Source of the DNA: Echiichthys vipera
Lineage: Eukaryota; Chordata; Actinopteri; Perciformes; Trachinidae
Reading direction: 5' to 3'
NCBI GenBank assembly: GCA_963691815.1
Contig: OY829652.1
Span: 20,247,986 to 20,311,985, forward strand
DNA: 64,000 bases
A model generated the notes under the pieces. That model worked only from the letters and a program-made list of their open reading frames with translations, was not told the origin of the DNA and did no database searches. Position 1 is the first letter of the stretch; every line of letters starts with the position of its first letter. This document shows positions 47,432-59,447 of the stretch, piece after piece. The position numbers were made by a program, and so were the translations under genes.

Positions 47432-49894
47432 GTATATCCATGGTATTTGCTTGTACGCCAAAGTATTGGACAAATCTAACTTGATAATGAGGGGTGTGTC
47501 TAAGTTATTAGAGTTCCATCTTGAGTCTTGCCAAATGTAGTTGACATTTGACATTTGACATTCAACCACAAGGCTGCTACAGGAAAAGTCATTAGGATTA
47601 ATTGTCTGGGTTCATGAATGTTTGTACCAACTTTGGTACCAAACTATCAAGTCACCTGCTGGTGCAAGAGGAAAACTCAGGGGATTACCAAAGCCATTTA
47701 TTAAGGTGTGGACAGACAGAAGGGAATTCATTCCAAAAAGATATTTAGAGCACCTCTTTTCACTTACTGCCCAGTCTCTCTAACATTATTTGCTGGCTGG
47801 TTTTATTATTGCACATGTAAGGTCTGGAGCTCAGACAGTTTACATTTCATATGGTATAGAAGACAGGCTTAAAGTTACAATGTTGGGAAGATGAAATGGA
47901 GAACAGATGGAGGGAAAAAAATGAAGAAAAAAGGAAATCATATACAGAAATGCTGACAGAAAAAAGTACCCTGTCATGCAGGAATTCGGACCCGTGGTTG
48001 AGTGACTGTGAGTGAGTGACTCTATTTAACCTGCAGTAATACAAACCAATCAACCCGAACAGGTTTGTCTGGGGTATAGATATTATGACCAACTCACTGT
48101 CTTTCATTTGTAAGATAAAGACAGTAGGAGAGAATTTTGTGATCTCAAGTCGGTTATAATGTTTAGATAATAATCACCATTAATCTCTGCTCAAAAAGGC
48201 CAGCAAGGGCTTGGTCATTTATCAGGATTGTTTTTTCATGAAGGCGAGTCCTCCACTGACAGGCTAGGTCATTTGCCAATGAATCCCGCAACAACATATA
48301 TGATTATTACACATTGCTAAACGGCCTCATGGTGGAATTTTTCAACATAACCATTCTATTTAACGTTGTAAAGTGGTCACAGTTTTAATTCTTAATGCTG
48401 TGAAACGAAACTACTTGGTTAAGTTTAGGCAACAAAAAAACGTATGATGTGGTAACGTACTTCCATAGTTGTACTCGTCAGATTTAAGATACATTGTTTC
48501 TAGCGGCCTCTTTGGCGGTAAGATGTAATTGCAGTTGAGCTTTAGGAGCTCTCCATCTGTCATGTTCATGGTCACATGGTCATACAATTTTTATAACAGC
48601 ATAACCGCGACGATCTGGGCCAACATGGCGGCTTATTTACATCAAGCCCGCGAAGGTTGCCACAGAAACGGATATTGGAAGACTCGGCAAAAAAGGCAAA
48701 TAGAAGTGCTTTCATTAGTGGCTCATATGATCAGTCACCATATAGTGAGAGGTAGTTATTTGGGAAACTTGGACATACCCAAAGATCATCAGTTCACTGC
48801 ACACAGCAGTCATACCTGCTGGGGTTGGCCAAATATGTACTAGTGATTCCATCTTTTTTATGATGAAGTGCTACTTTCTACCTTTTACATTCTTGATTCG
48901 TTACCACACCCAATATGCAGTCTATAAGCCCAACCCAGAAAATTCAGAATTGTATCACCGCAGTCATCAGTGCATCATTGTGTTATTGATTAGGAGATGT
49001 AGAACCAAGAACACTTTATCACAAAAGACAAAAGGAATTCACTGACCACAGTCGGTCTGAATATCTCGGCAGTATGCTTTTCATTCACTTGAAGAATATG
49101 AGTTTCCTCTCAGATCACTTTTGGAGCCTCCCAATGTGTTTCTATTAGAAACAGGTGTAGATTAAATCTGAACCTTAAAGCTAGAGTAGAGTAAAAGTGG
49201 AATGTGCTGTAACTTGGGAGACACAATATCAAACATGCAGATGTGTATGAGATGGTAATTATTTTTGCTGTATTACATCTTTTTCTCTTGTGTTGACAAA
49301 GTCGATGGGTTCCTTAAAAGAAACCTGTGTTCATGCATGGAGGACGATTGCTTCAGCTCTGCTGAGTAACAGTGGAATGTTTGAAAAAAACATGTCATGT
49401 CAAATACACATAATGCAGTCATACCTGTTACAAAACCATGGTTGTTATATATTTTTTCACTTTATTTTCAGTCCAAACTTAAGAGTTAGGAAGGAATATA
49501 AACATTACATTCTGGTCTAACATTACAGTACAGCCAACCCAGTGTACAGCCAAGACTAATCCAATCAAAATTTCATAAAGGTTAGGGGTTTTAGAAATTG
49601 ACATTTATTGAAATGTCATAGATTCTCCCAAACTCATATGCAAAAACAAAAGACAAAACAGTTACACCATTACAGCTGGTAAATATTATTTTTGCTCTGT
49701 GCAGAAACATGCAGAAACTTGCACTAAAACCCTCCTTCTTTTACAAGTTCATACACAAACTGAGCTGTTTGCCGTTCTGCATGAATAAAAAACTGAGCTT
49801 CAGTTCAAGTCTTACCTTTAGTCCGACATCGAGTGAGACCTGTTCTGATGCAGCAGTAGAAGAGACCAACAATGGCCATCCTCCAGGGCAGCAT
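45806..49894 (-). CDS. fam180a: fam180a, small putatively secreted FAM180 protein, 3 coding exons
   Basis: Joining 49894-49816, 46315-46230 and 46135-45806 gives 164 residues with in-phase joins. Human FAM180A is about 173. The match to FAM180A is clear over the C-terminal half: DAELASLHK, IPRKIPDISRL, QQDDFERTLLTLVYTA and FVSLYKAIKQDL. Exon 1 encodes a short hydrophobic N-terminus (MLPWRMAIVGLFYCCIRTG) that fits a signal peptide. RIKR at residues 30-33 corresponds to the RPKR of human FAM180A and could be a proprotein-convertase site. The family's function is unknown. The gene converges on slc23a4 with 723 bases between stop codons. I recall the same two genes lying near each other in mouse, which favours fam180a over fam180b. 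Confidence 0.88.
46230..46315 (-). CDS. fam180a: fam180a coding exon 2
   Basis: Residues 27-55 (AASRIKRGLANVVKPNFHNS, FDDVHLLFE). The acceptor is TATTCCCAG and the donor GTGAGA. FDDVHLLFE aligns with human LEEVELLYE. Confidence 0.87.
47386..47431. repeat. (TAA)n microsatellite
   Basis: About 15 uninterrupted units. Confidence 0.95.
48400..48465 (+). repeat. ACTTGGTTAGGTTTAGG-type repeat, copy 2
   Basis: Contains AAACTACTTGGTTAAGTTT then AGGCAACAAAAAAACGTATG and GGTAACGTACTTCC. Confidence 0.6.
49816..49894 (-). CDS. fam180a: fam180a coding exon 1 (signal peptide)
   Basis: The ATG is at 49894-49892. Twenty-six codons plus one base end at AAAG before donor GTAAGA. The single base G plus CT from exon 2 gives Ala, so the join is exact. 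Its distance of 3.5 kb from exon 2 makes it the least certain exon. Confidence 0.72.
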
Positions 49895-50125
49895 GGTTGC
49901 CCTGGCAATGTGAGTTGTACTGTAACTGTAACTGGACCGAGGTAGCAACTACTCGTCTGTTAATTCCCAGTGTGCCCTCCTGTTGCATTTCTACCCTTCT
50001 CTTTATTGTGCATCTGCAGCTTTACATAACACCATAATTTACGCTGTCTTCATCCCTGCTGTTCTCTCAGTCTGTCTGTCCTCAAGACTGCTTTTTCACT
50101 CGCGCTCCCATCCACATCTGACACC

Positions 50126-50142
50126 ACCCCCCCCCCCCCCCC
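50126..50142. repeat. poly-C run
   Basis: About 17 C, followed by ATTTTTTTT. Confidence 0.8.
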
Positions 50143-50740
50143 ATTTTTTTTCTCTGCCCTCATAGGCCGAATATCTTTTAATACTTTCAGCTGGTTGTCG
50201 TCAGATTCACAGGAACATTCTCATTATTAAATCCTTCTGCTCTCACCATTTACAGGTGCTGTGTTTGTTGATGACACTGTCCTACTATCATCAGCATGTT
50301 CATATCTAGTATCAGCATTTCTCCTTGTGGTTTATATTTCTTGTATTCATTGTCTTTGAAACAGTTTTTCCTTTTCATTGTCTGAGTACTTCATAGATGA
50401 CAAACTTTACGTGTCCCTGTCCTTTAGTCAAAACTGCAACTCATCACTTCACACATGGAGGAAGTGGCCCTTCAGGGCAGGCATCCTTATGGCAGAAGGG
50501 CTTTGTAGCTGTTGATGTAGCATGAAGAGCGACAAAGGACATGCAGGGATGTCGTTGTGGATGAATGGGTCAAAAACAGAACTTTCACCCAAGAGAAGAG
50601 GTAACATTGGAAACCCAAAGTAAATGTTATTATATTGTATTAAGACTTAGCTGACTTACTATTTTATTTTTATTATTATTTTTAATTTCATTATTACCTT
50701 CAGTTTTCATTCAGTCAGTTTGGTTTTGCTAAGGCCAATC

Positions 50741-50805
50741 AACTCCTTGGGTAGGTTTAGGAAAATATCATAGTTCGGGTTAAAAAACTATTTCACAACG
50801 TAAAC
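50741..50805 (+). repeat. ACTTGGTTAGGTTTAGG-type repeat, copy 3
   Basis: Contains ACTCCTTGGGTAGGTTTAGG followed by AAAATATCATAGTTCGGGTT and CACAACGTAAAC. Confidence 0.55.
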
Positions 50806-53057
50806 TGTTTGTTTGGCTGGAGGCTAATTTCTCCCATGAGCCGTCAGTTCATCCAGTCATACTTCTTTTAAATTTGAATAGTTATATAGTTCAGTTGATA
50901 CCAGCAAACCATGTAATCGTGTCCACTGTACATAGTCATTATTCCCTGCCACAGTTGAGCTATCTGTCACTGTCGTTTAAATGGGAAACTTATAAAAAGT
51001 AGAAGGGGTTCAATTATCTTGGCTTCTATTTGTGGGCTGAAAATGGTTCGGATGAGAAAGCATGTTTATTGCCCCAGTGGACCTGCATTTGTGTACCTAT
51101 AGGGTCAAAGTGAGTTCTGTTTTTACCAACAGTGTGGTCCCTCAGTGGGTTGGAGCGTATGTGACGGTGCCAGGAGAATGACGACCGGCAACCCGCTCGG
51201 TTTGTGCTCAGTTTGTGATCTTTACGTGCACAAATGTGGAACGTTAACTATCCCAAGTGATTATTTCTAATTATACAAAGTATGTACCAGGAGTACTGGA
51301 TAGAAAACATATGCAGAAACCATAGAGAAAGACTTTGTTCACTGCTTGGCATACTTCACCTTCTCCACAAGCCATAGGAGCAGTTACCAGAAGTGCAACC
51401 ATATAAAATCAATTTTATTTGTTTTAACACAAACATCTATTTATTGCATTTGGGCTTACACACTGATGCCAACGTGTGAGCACACAGCACACAGTTTTCT
51501 AGAGGCCATTTCCATACATCTGGCACTCAGGAGCTCACATGTGCTTCTGAGGAAGTCAGAATGTGACAAAGCTGCGTCTGAGACTGAGACTAAGATGGAG
51601 CAGTCGTGCTGCTGCAGAGGAATGCAGGCAGACAGTGCAGAAACTGTCAAGAGACATATGGCCGCTGTACAACCTCCAAGAATTACAGCTTAAGAACTTG
51701 AACAAACATGTTATTCTTTCAATAGGTGAATTCAATGAAAATGTTATTCTAGGCTGTACCCCAAATCATTTCCTTTCTTAAATTGGTGTACTTACTGAGT
51801 GACTCAGAGGTGGATAGAGCTTTGCATTTGTATTTTTGATTATATTGAATAAGACAATGGATAATCATCATGGTAAGTGATGATTGGTCAGTAATTGTGA
51901 TCACTATGGCTTGATGTGTATAATGTTACACTTGAACTTCTTTCTTAACAAAATGCAAGTCTGCAGTGCTGAAATGAATACAAGCTTAAGAGAGGAGAAC
52001 AGGACATGCCTGTGGACTGACAGCAAAGTTATATCAGAGTCATATCCTTCTGAATGTTTGCACTCAATGACTCCTTTTATCATTAAATCTCACTTTTTAC
52101 CTCACTACAGAGCAAGCTATCTTAAAATTAAGGAATAATGGACAGCAGTTGACTGAATGAAACGATTTATTAAAGTAAAACTTATTTGCACATTTTAGAA
52201 TGACATTACAGGGATTTTTCTGACAGCTGTTGTTACTTTACATAATAATATTATGCTTGTGAGCAGTTATAAATATGATCCATTGCTGAATATTAAACAA
52301 CCCAATAATGGCAACGTTAAAATGCTGCTTACATATTATTATTACATATAAAAATGAAACAATGACAGGGGCCCTTTGTCTGCATAACCAGTGTGTTTGC
52401 TAGTATTGATACTACTACTTTTACTACTTTTGAGACAATAACATTTTTCTTAATAATTTAATAATAATTTGAAATAACTACTGTACTTTTACCATTTAAA
52501 TACACAACTTGACTCATGATGCAGTATTATCACATGGTGGTATACTTCTCCCACCACTCTGGGAGGGAACGAGTGAGTGTTTTTGTACACAGCGTGACCT
52601 TTCTCACGGCAGGCACTTGAACGTGTCACACAGTTGTAACTAATAATGTTAATTATTGCTGCATTCCATTTAGTGTGCCACTGTCCGGGCCATAGTTTTG
52701 TGCATGCTGGCTTCCTAATACGGCTTAGTATGCTTAAACGGAACAGAGACATAATCAATGCTATTTGTAACACCTGTGACTTTTCTGCTTTGTGAGAGAA
52801 AAGAGAAAAAATACGGAGTGAAAACTACAACCTTGTTGTATATTACAAAGTCCATTTATCACATTTAAGGGGAATTCCACATTTTTTTTTTTTTTAAAGA
52901 TTTTTATGGCAGTTTTGCAAGCCTTTATTATAAAGGACAGAAAGGAAATGGGGTGAGAGGGGGGGGGCTTGCAGCAAAGGGCCGCAGGTTCTTTTTTCAC
53001 AAGCCCCCTAACTACATAGTGAAATTCTAAATCACTGGAGCCCCCCTGTAAGGATCA

Positions 53058-53116
53058 ATAATAATAATAATAATATTAATAATAATAATAATAATAATAG
53101 GAATAATAATAATAAT
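53058..53116. repeat. (AAT)n microsatellite
   Basis: Imperfect AAT repeat of about 59 bases that abuts a SINE fragment. Confidence 0.92.
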
Positions 53117-53182
53117 TCGAATCCCGGCTGGGGCCTTTCTGTGTGGAGTTGCATGTGGCATGTTTTCCCCGTGTCTGCCTCG
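53117..53182 (+). mobile_element. SINE fragment
   Basis: Starts at TCGAATCCCGGCTGGGGCC, the B-box end of the same SINE as at 59088, and continues TTTCTGTGTGGAGTTGCATG and CCCCGTGTCTGCCT. The tRNA-like head is missing. Confidence 0.75.
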
Positions 53183-56100
53183 TTAACAGTTAAAGTCCTG
53201 GCAGGCTGCAAATTTTCTGTCTGTTAAAGTTTTGAACAGAAATTGCTAAGTGGTCATTTTAAAGCACTGTGGACATGTTGACTCGAGGTCCGGTGTTTTC
53301 TGATGCTGATCCTGTTTTTGGACCTGCTCACACTGTTATGTGAATTCAGTCGGTCTTTGGTCGGCCTTCGTGCCAAGAACTGGAAGCTCGTCTGCATGTG
53401 GATTTCAGTTAGTTGTTATATATTTATTTCACAGCTTTATTTAATTTAATTTAATTTAAACATTTTATTACCCACCGCCACAGTGTTATCCGAAGTATTC
53501 TTGTTCTCTGTTTGGTCAAAGGGCTTTACTGAAGCCTGACACTTTCTATAGTCTGATGTGCAGAGATGACCTGTATTGATACAGCGTGCATTCTAACGCA
53601 GGGTGGAGGGTTTTATAAATGCATTCTATTCATCTGAGCTGAGAAAGAAAAATACTCTCATGGCCAGCCTACCCCAGAGCATCTTCGTACCCTCTGCTGA
53701 CCAATTTAATGTCTGTTCTGGAATAATTAGTATTACTATTTTTATGTTTTATCTTTACTACTTTAAGGGGTCAAACACTGTTTGTTTGGGGAGGAGACCC
53801 CGGAAGCTCAGTTTAGTGGTTAGTTCGAGCTGGAGAGCTCAGAATGATCACATTGTAACTGTCTTGTTATATGTTTTTTTTGTTCTGCTTTATGTGCGTT
53901 TGAGAACCTTCAAAGAGCAGATGTCACAGGGCAAAATGGCAAGTAAAAGACAAAACAAGAGAAATGTTTATGAAATTTGTCAGAATTTGTGTGACTTAAA
54001 ACAAATGTTCTCGTGTCAATATTGAACTAAAAGACATATGGAGAATAAAAGGACATACTGTGACCATTTCAATAAAGCTCCTAAAATCTGTACTATCTGT
54101 ATTCATCCAGTAGATGGCAGTACTTATCTGCATTAACTTAAGCTACCATGGCCTGCACTAAGTGATGGACAGTCCAAATGAATGTTTTTGATTTGGGATT
54201 CTTCAACTTTATAAGCACTCACAGGATAAGCTGAGAAATGTGTTACTGTTGTGAACATAATTTAATAATTTTGGGTTTAAAATTCCACCAAACCCAGGAA
54301 AGCAGTGAACTTTGAATACTCACATACACAATTTTGGCAGGCAAGTTTTATATCAACACAACAGCATTTTCTCTGCCAGAGTTTGGAGATACTGTATACA
54401 GCATTTGCTCAACCTGGGCAGTTGCCACTTCACAGCCTGGCACTGCAGACATCCCAGATTTTCACAGACCATCTGTCATCACTATGCAGTGGTATTGTAT
54501 GCTGCTGTCTTCGGGCCTAACCCAGTTTATGATCCGTTCAGCCACCAATGATACTAACTTCTCATCATTTCTGACTTCTGGAACAAGTTCTACAACCAAA
54601 TCTTTTGCTGGCGCAGTAATGTGTCACAGAGTCAGACTGTTAAACCCTTTGTCCATCTGTTCCTCATAGACACAGAGCATAAGAGCATAGCCATAACTGT
54701 AATTAGCTGCATGAAGAAGTTCAAAATCCCCACAGACGTGGGGAATGTCAAAACGTGACTTTCTGGGACAGTCTGCATTTAAGTCGCAACCAAAAATAGC
54801 ATTGTGGGAACTGAACAGACTTTGGATTCTGGACGAAATACTGTTCCTGTTCTTTGACATATGACCTGTGTTTTTGCAATTTGGGTTTAAGTTGCAACAA
54901 ATATCCTATCAGGACATCAAAACAGCAACTGCATTGTTCTAGTACGATGAGAATAGATGTAATGATGGTTTTCTTTCTCTCTTGGGTTTGAAGGAGACAC
55001 AAAGGCACACTGAGCAAGAAAGAAAAAAATAGGTTAATCAGCCCTTTGTGTGGAAATAAATTACAGATGGTGGAAATCTCTAGAATATTTATATACAAAG
55101 TATTCTCCTCCTTGAAGAAAGAGTTTTTTTTTTCTTTCAAATCTATATCCAGGACTGACAATTCTATATGGGAATCATTCAATGCATTTGGAATTGAATT
55201 TGCCATATATGCATGATATTTGACATGGCATGACTATGAATGCCAAAATTAGAATGAAATTAAAATTCCTCTGAATCTTGAATAAGCTCATTTAAATGCA
55301 ATATTACAACACTTGTTTATGAAACCTGAAGTTGCTGTTTAGTAAGCACTGTACATGTTAATTAAAAAAAAAAGTAGTACATTTCCCATTTAGTTTCATT
55401 ATAACAACAGAAGGAATATTCTCATAATGATACCCAAACTTGTTATTTGAGTTTTGTTTTTATTTTAGCAATATGTAAAACATTTTTTTAAAACATTAAA
55501 GTGCAAACACATTTTATAATATTTTAAAATTGTGCCATATACTTTCACAGGTGGTAAATATACGGTATATTACAATTCTACGGCATGATCTCCATTTACT
55601 CTAATATTTTCCTGAACATTCACACTACAGATTACAGAAAATGATTACGGAACAATTTCTTGAATACACAATACACTTTTGTTATTCTGGTTTCATTCAA
55701 AGCACTTATTCAAAGATTTCAATCTTTAATGCTCTGCCTGCAGACAGAGACACAGTCTACCTCCCATTTTGGACCCATCCTACCTGAATTCTCCTCTTAT
55801 CTTTGAGGAGGACAGATGAGCTTTCTGCAGAGGCAAGGCCTTAAATGTGCCCCTCATCACTCACATTTCAGAGTCTACTTTTTTTACGTTTGTGTGTCCA
55901 CTTTTATCAGAATATACTGCGTGTCTGCAAATCCTAACCCAGAATCACATAGTCACTTATGTCCAAGGTCTTTTGCTCCTTTCTTCACAAATCCCTCTTC
56001 CTCCACATCCTCTTCAGCTCTTTGTGCTTTTACCGTCTCATCTGTCTCAGCCTTGACATATCCTGTCTACCTTCAACTGTCTTCCTAAGAGATCAGATGG

Positions 56101-56821
56101 AACTCGTAGTGACGCAGGGAACCGACAATCACGCAAAATCACACATGATAAGCGTAAATTTGATTTCAGTACTGTACAGGGAATACTTCAGTTTACAACC
56201 AGCTCACTCCCAACTCTTTGAAGTAAGCTGGGGTCCACTTCCTTCTCCTATTTAAGATGTAGTATTGGCTCAATAATCTGGGCAAGTGACCATAGGGCTC
56301 TGTTTCAGGCTGTGAAGCCTCTCGCAGTTCAAAGCCATTACCTCAGTCTTAACTGCGGCTCCTGCTGGGAGCTGGGAAGTGGGCATGCGTCTCACCCTAC
56401 TGGAAAAAAGGAAATCATTTATTTAATCATAAAACAAAATATTACAAAGAAAAAGAAAGGAAATAGTGAGCTACAGTCTATAAGACTGGTGTGTAAACAT
56501 TGGAATAGTTTTTTACATACATGCACTTTCAGATATTTTGCTCATGCAGGCTTGCACACACTCATACAAGTCCTATAAAATAACAATATGAACTCATTAG
56601 ACTGATGATTATGTTGTCTCAGTTTATTTGACATGCTGATCAATATACTAATGGACCCAACCATCGCTGAAGTTGCAATTAAGGCTACTGACTTTCCATA
56701 TGCGCTCTTTCCCAGGCTAATGGAGATTATATTGGTCCCCTTTAGCTATTATTGTCGTCTTTACTCTCTCTACGTCTTTCCCATCTTATCCACTTTACCT
56801 CATCCATCCATCCAGTGACGG

Positions 56822-57028
56822 AAGACTTTGACCAATCACAGAGCAGCTGAGAGAGCGAGCCCTGCGATTGGCTGTTCTACTAAAGCAGATGCGCGTTCCT
56901 GCTCTTTGGTGGAAACCCAGTCTGTAGCAATGGCGGATGACCGGACAGGAAAGATTGCGATTCCACAGTTGGAAACACCCGCGTTCAGTTCAAAACAATC
57001 TAAGAAGAGGAAGACAGATTTTTCATAA
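56822..57028 (+). other. possible promoter-like segment with short ORF
   Basis: CCAAT-type boxes in both orientations (ACCAATCACAG, GCGATTGGCTG) precede ATGGCGGATGACC at 56930. The ATG opens a 33-codon basic-tailed frame (MADDRTGKIAIPQLETPAFS and KKRKTDFS) in a local GC rise. It might be a first exon, a retrocopy fragment or part of a transposon. I do not recognise the peptide. Confidence 0.25.
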
Positions 57029-57039
57029 AGGGAGTCTAA

Positions 57040-57124
57040 GGGCGCACTCACACTGTCCATCGTACCGTGCCTAAGGACCTTTCACGGCTAAAATCTAGTT
57101 CGTTCGACCAGTGTGAGTGCAACC
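57040..57124. mobile_element. 85-bp MITE-like element, copy B
   Basis: Left end GGGCGCACTCACACTG and right end CAGTGTGAGTGCAACC form imperfect inverted repeats. The interior is in reverse orientation relative to copy A at 5225-5310. A further related end (GGTTGCACTAACACTGG) follows at about 57147. Confidence 0.65.
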
Positions 57125-57825
57125 GTACCGCGCCTAGAAGCAGTACGGTTGCACTAACACTGGTTGCTGTTCACGGCCCATTTGGTAGAGGTGGACTTTC
57201 GTAAAGCATGTTTGCACATGTACAAGCACGAGCAATAATAATGTAAAATAAAAGAAGCTTTGGCAAGTTGGCGATTTCCTCGGGCAGGGACTGTAGGGTG
57301 TGTGTATGAAGAGCTTGCATTTGTGCCCATGCTCGTATGGTGGGAAGAGCTTGGGTCAGAGCTGTGGCAATGAGACCCGTGTAGACTCAACGATCACCTT
57401 TTTTCTAGATTTCCTGCCTACTGAGCCTTTAAAGTTATAGTATACTCAGTAAGAATTGATTTTCATTGATATATTTTCTCAAACTTTTGCATTGTGTACG
57501 ATTTTATATTGTATTTGGTTGTTTTTCATGTTGTTTCGTGCTTGGCACTCGGGCACACAATGATTTCGGCGTTCACAAGAACCAAAGATGGCGGCATCCT
57601 TAGGGGAGCCTTGGCCAATGAGCAGCTATAGGAAGCAGCTAGGAATAAATGGGTGCCATTTTTCCTGTCCGCCATCAATTCTTTTCTCTATGCCCATTGC
57701 TTTAACTGAGACATGCAAAAAAGGTTAGAAAGAAATTTAAATAGATGAAAATCTTTGGGAGTACAACTTTAACTCAACTAAATATCTGTAAAACTAATGA
57801 CATTACCATCAGCCTACGCGGTTGT

Positions 57826-57990
57826 GTTTAGTGCTAGTTAGCAAATATTACCATGCTATTAAGCTAACCTAAGGTGGTGATCATGGTAAACATTATACCT
57901 GCTTAACATCAGAATTAGCATTGTAAACATTGACGACATTAGCATTTAGTACAGCCTCATGGAGCTGCTAGCATGACAGTAGTCAGTGTG
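57826..57990 (+). repeat. GCTAACA-type dispersed repeat
   Basis: Contains GTTTAGTGCTAGTTAGCAAA, TGGTAAACATTATACCTGCT and TTAGCATTTAGTACAGCCTC. The same family appears inverted at 63490-63670. Confidence 0.65.
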
Positions 57991-59072
57991 TCAAATCTCA
58001 AACTTACAACTTTGAGTGCATAAATGCGTTAAACTAAGAACTATGGCAAAATGCACTGCGCCCGCATAACAGTCAAAAAGAGTGTGGAACGCTGGAAATA
58101 TCTTACCCTCAATGGTCGACATCTTGGCAAAATAGCAGCAGGATACAGGAAGCACACAGATATGTTAGCGAGCCACAACCAGTACCAATTCACCATTAAA
58201 AAGATGAAGAAAAAGTAGCAGTCAAATTTTAATTTCTGATAAGTGAATTACCAGCTGTATGCAATTTTAAACAACAGTAGCCTGTCAAAATGCACACACT
58301 ATGCAAGTCCTACACAGTGTGCTACATGTTGGTGTGCTGATGGAAGTATCAGATTTGATAGAGACACAGACTTGTTTTACTTCTTCCACTGTGTGAATCC
58401 AACTGAACATCTCTCTTTCTGTGCTGCAGGTTTAGTGTGACCTTGGGCTGGCAAAAGAGAATCCTTATCTTGTCAATCTCTTTCTCTCTCAGTAACCCAG
58501 CACGTATAAGAGTCACCCAGATGTTCATGTGTGAATATACAGGTAAAAGCAAAGCCTGAGCACTTGATTTTAAGCCAGTAGAATTGGGATATAAATGTGA
58601 AATGATTGTTTTCACAGCTGTGCACTTGGCACTGATGCTTTAGGCTGGAGCGAGTGGTATGTACAGTATCAGGCAAGCTGGGCTGACTCCGAGTGTGCTG
58701 TTACAGTGAACAGGACAGGTTGTGCTGCGGCATACAGGGGAGATGAGATGAGGGTTAGTTTTAGGTGATTGATGGTGTTGCCTGCAGCGCTGTCATTGAG
58801 TAATTGACCTGAAGTCATCTGAGTTGTTAGTATTGAATCAAGCATTTGTAATGAAATCATAGACCCAGGCAGTGCTAAACGCAGGGATCCGGCTCTAATG
58901 CAGCAAGAGTGATGAGGTTACTGCTGCACTCATGTTTAATGTCTGTGTGTGTGGGTATCCTGGTGGACTTCTGTGGATGAAACAAAGGTAGAAAAATTCT
59001 ATCATTATTCATCCATTGTTACATATAACATGCTGATTTACTGGATCTCTTTCAAAATTATTTACAAAAAAT

Positions 59073-59447
59073 ATATTTAATGATGTGCAACACGGTGGTG
59101 TGGTGGTTAGCACTGTCACCTCACAGCGAGAGGGTTCCTGGTTTGAATCCCGGCTGGGGCCCTTCTGTGTGGAGTTTGCATGTTCTCCCTGTGTCTGCGT
59201 GGGTTTTCTCTGGGTTCTCCGGTTTCCTCCCAAAGACATGCCTGTGTTAGGTTAATTGATGACTCTAAAATTGCCCGTAGGTTAATGGTTGGCTGTCTCT
59301 GTTTGTCTCTATGTGCCCTGCGATAGACTGGCGTCCTGTCCAGGGTGTGCCCCTCACACCCAATGTCAGCTGGGAACGGCTCCAGCCCCCCGCGACCCCG
59401 ACAGGGACAAGCGGTTGAAGATGAATGAATGAATATTTAATGATGTG
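59073..59447 (+). mobile_element. tRNA-derived SINE with 15-bp target-site duplication
   Basis: The body is 59088-59432. The head carries an A-box-like TGGTTAGCACTG and the B box GGTTTGAATCC (59140-59150). The body then reads GTGTGGAGTTTGCATGTTCT, ACTCTAAAATTGCCCG and TGGCGTCCTGTCCAGGGTG, ending in (GAAT)n. The flanks ATATTTAATGATGTG at 59073-59087 and 59433-59447 are identical, so the insertion is complete and probably fairly young. Confidence 0.92.

Larger units (their letters stand above)
46316..49815 (-). other. fam180a intron 1
   Basis: 3.5 kb with no exon. Contains a TAA repeat (47386-47431), a partial GCTAACATGCT-type repeat near 47195-47245 and one ACTTGGTTAAGTTTAGG copy near 48400-48465. 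Confidence 0.65.

Noticed and set aside
48625..48840. 72-codon frame starting ATGGCGGCTTATTTACATCA
   Set aside because: A good-looking start context, but no homology, no splice continuation and it sits inside fam180a intron 1 on the opposite strand.
53603..54025. 140-codon plus-strand open frame
   Set aside because: Hydrophobic, AT-driven composition; no motif I recognise; starts in repeat-like sequence next to the SINE fragment.
54465..54623. 53-codon minus-strand frame reading PAKDLVVELVPEVRNDEKLV and on
   Set aside because: It looks more protein-like than its surroundings, but it is short, has weak splice sites and matches no family I can name. It may be a decayed exon or transposon piece.
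54748..55206. 152-codon minus-strand open frame
   Set aside because: Low-complexity Phe/Leu/Lys-rich translation of AT-rich DNA, no domain and no splice support.
59088..59160. tRNA-like A and B boxes
   Set aside because: They belong to the SINE head. There is no complete cloverleaf, so it is not a tRNA gene.
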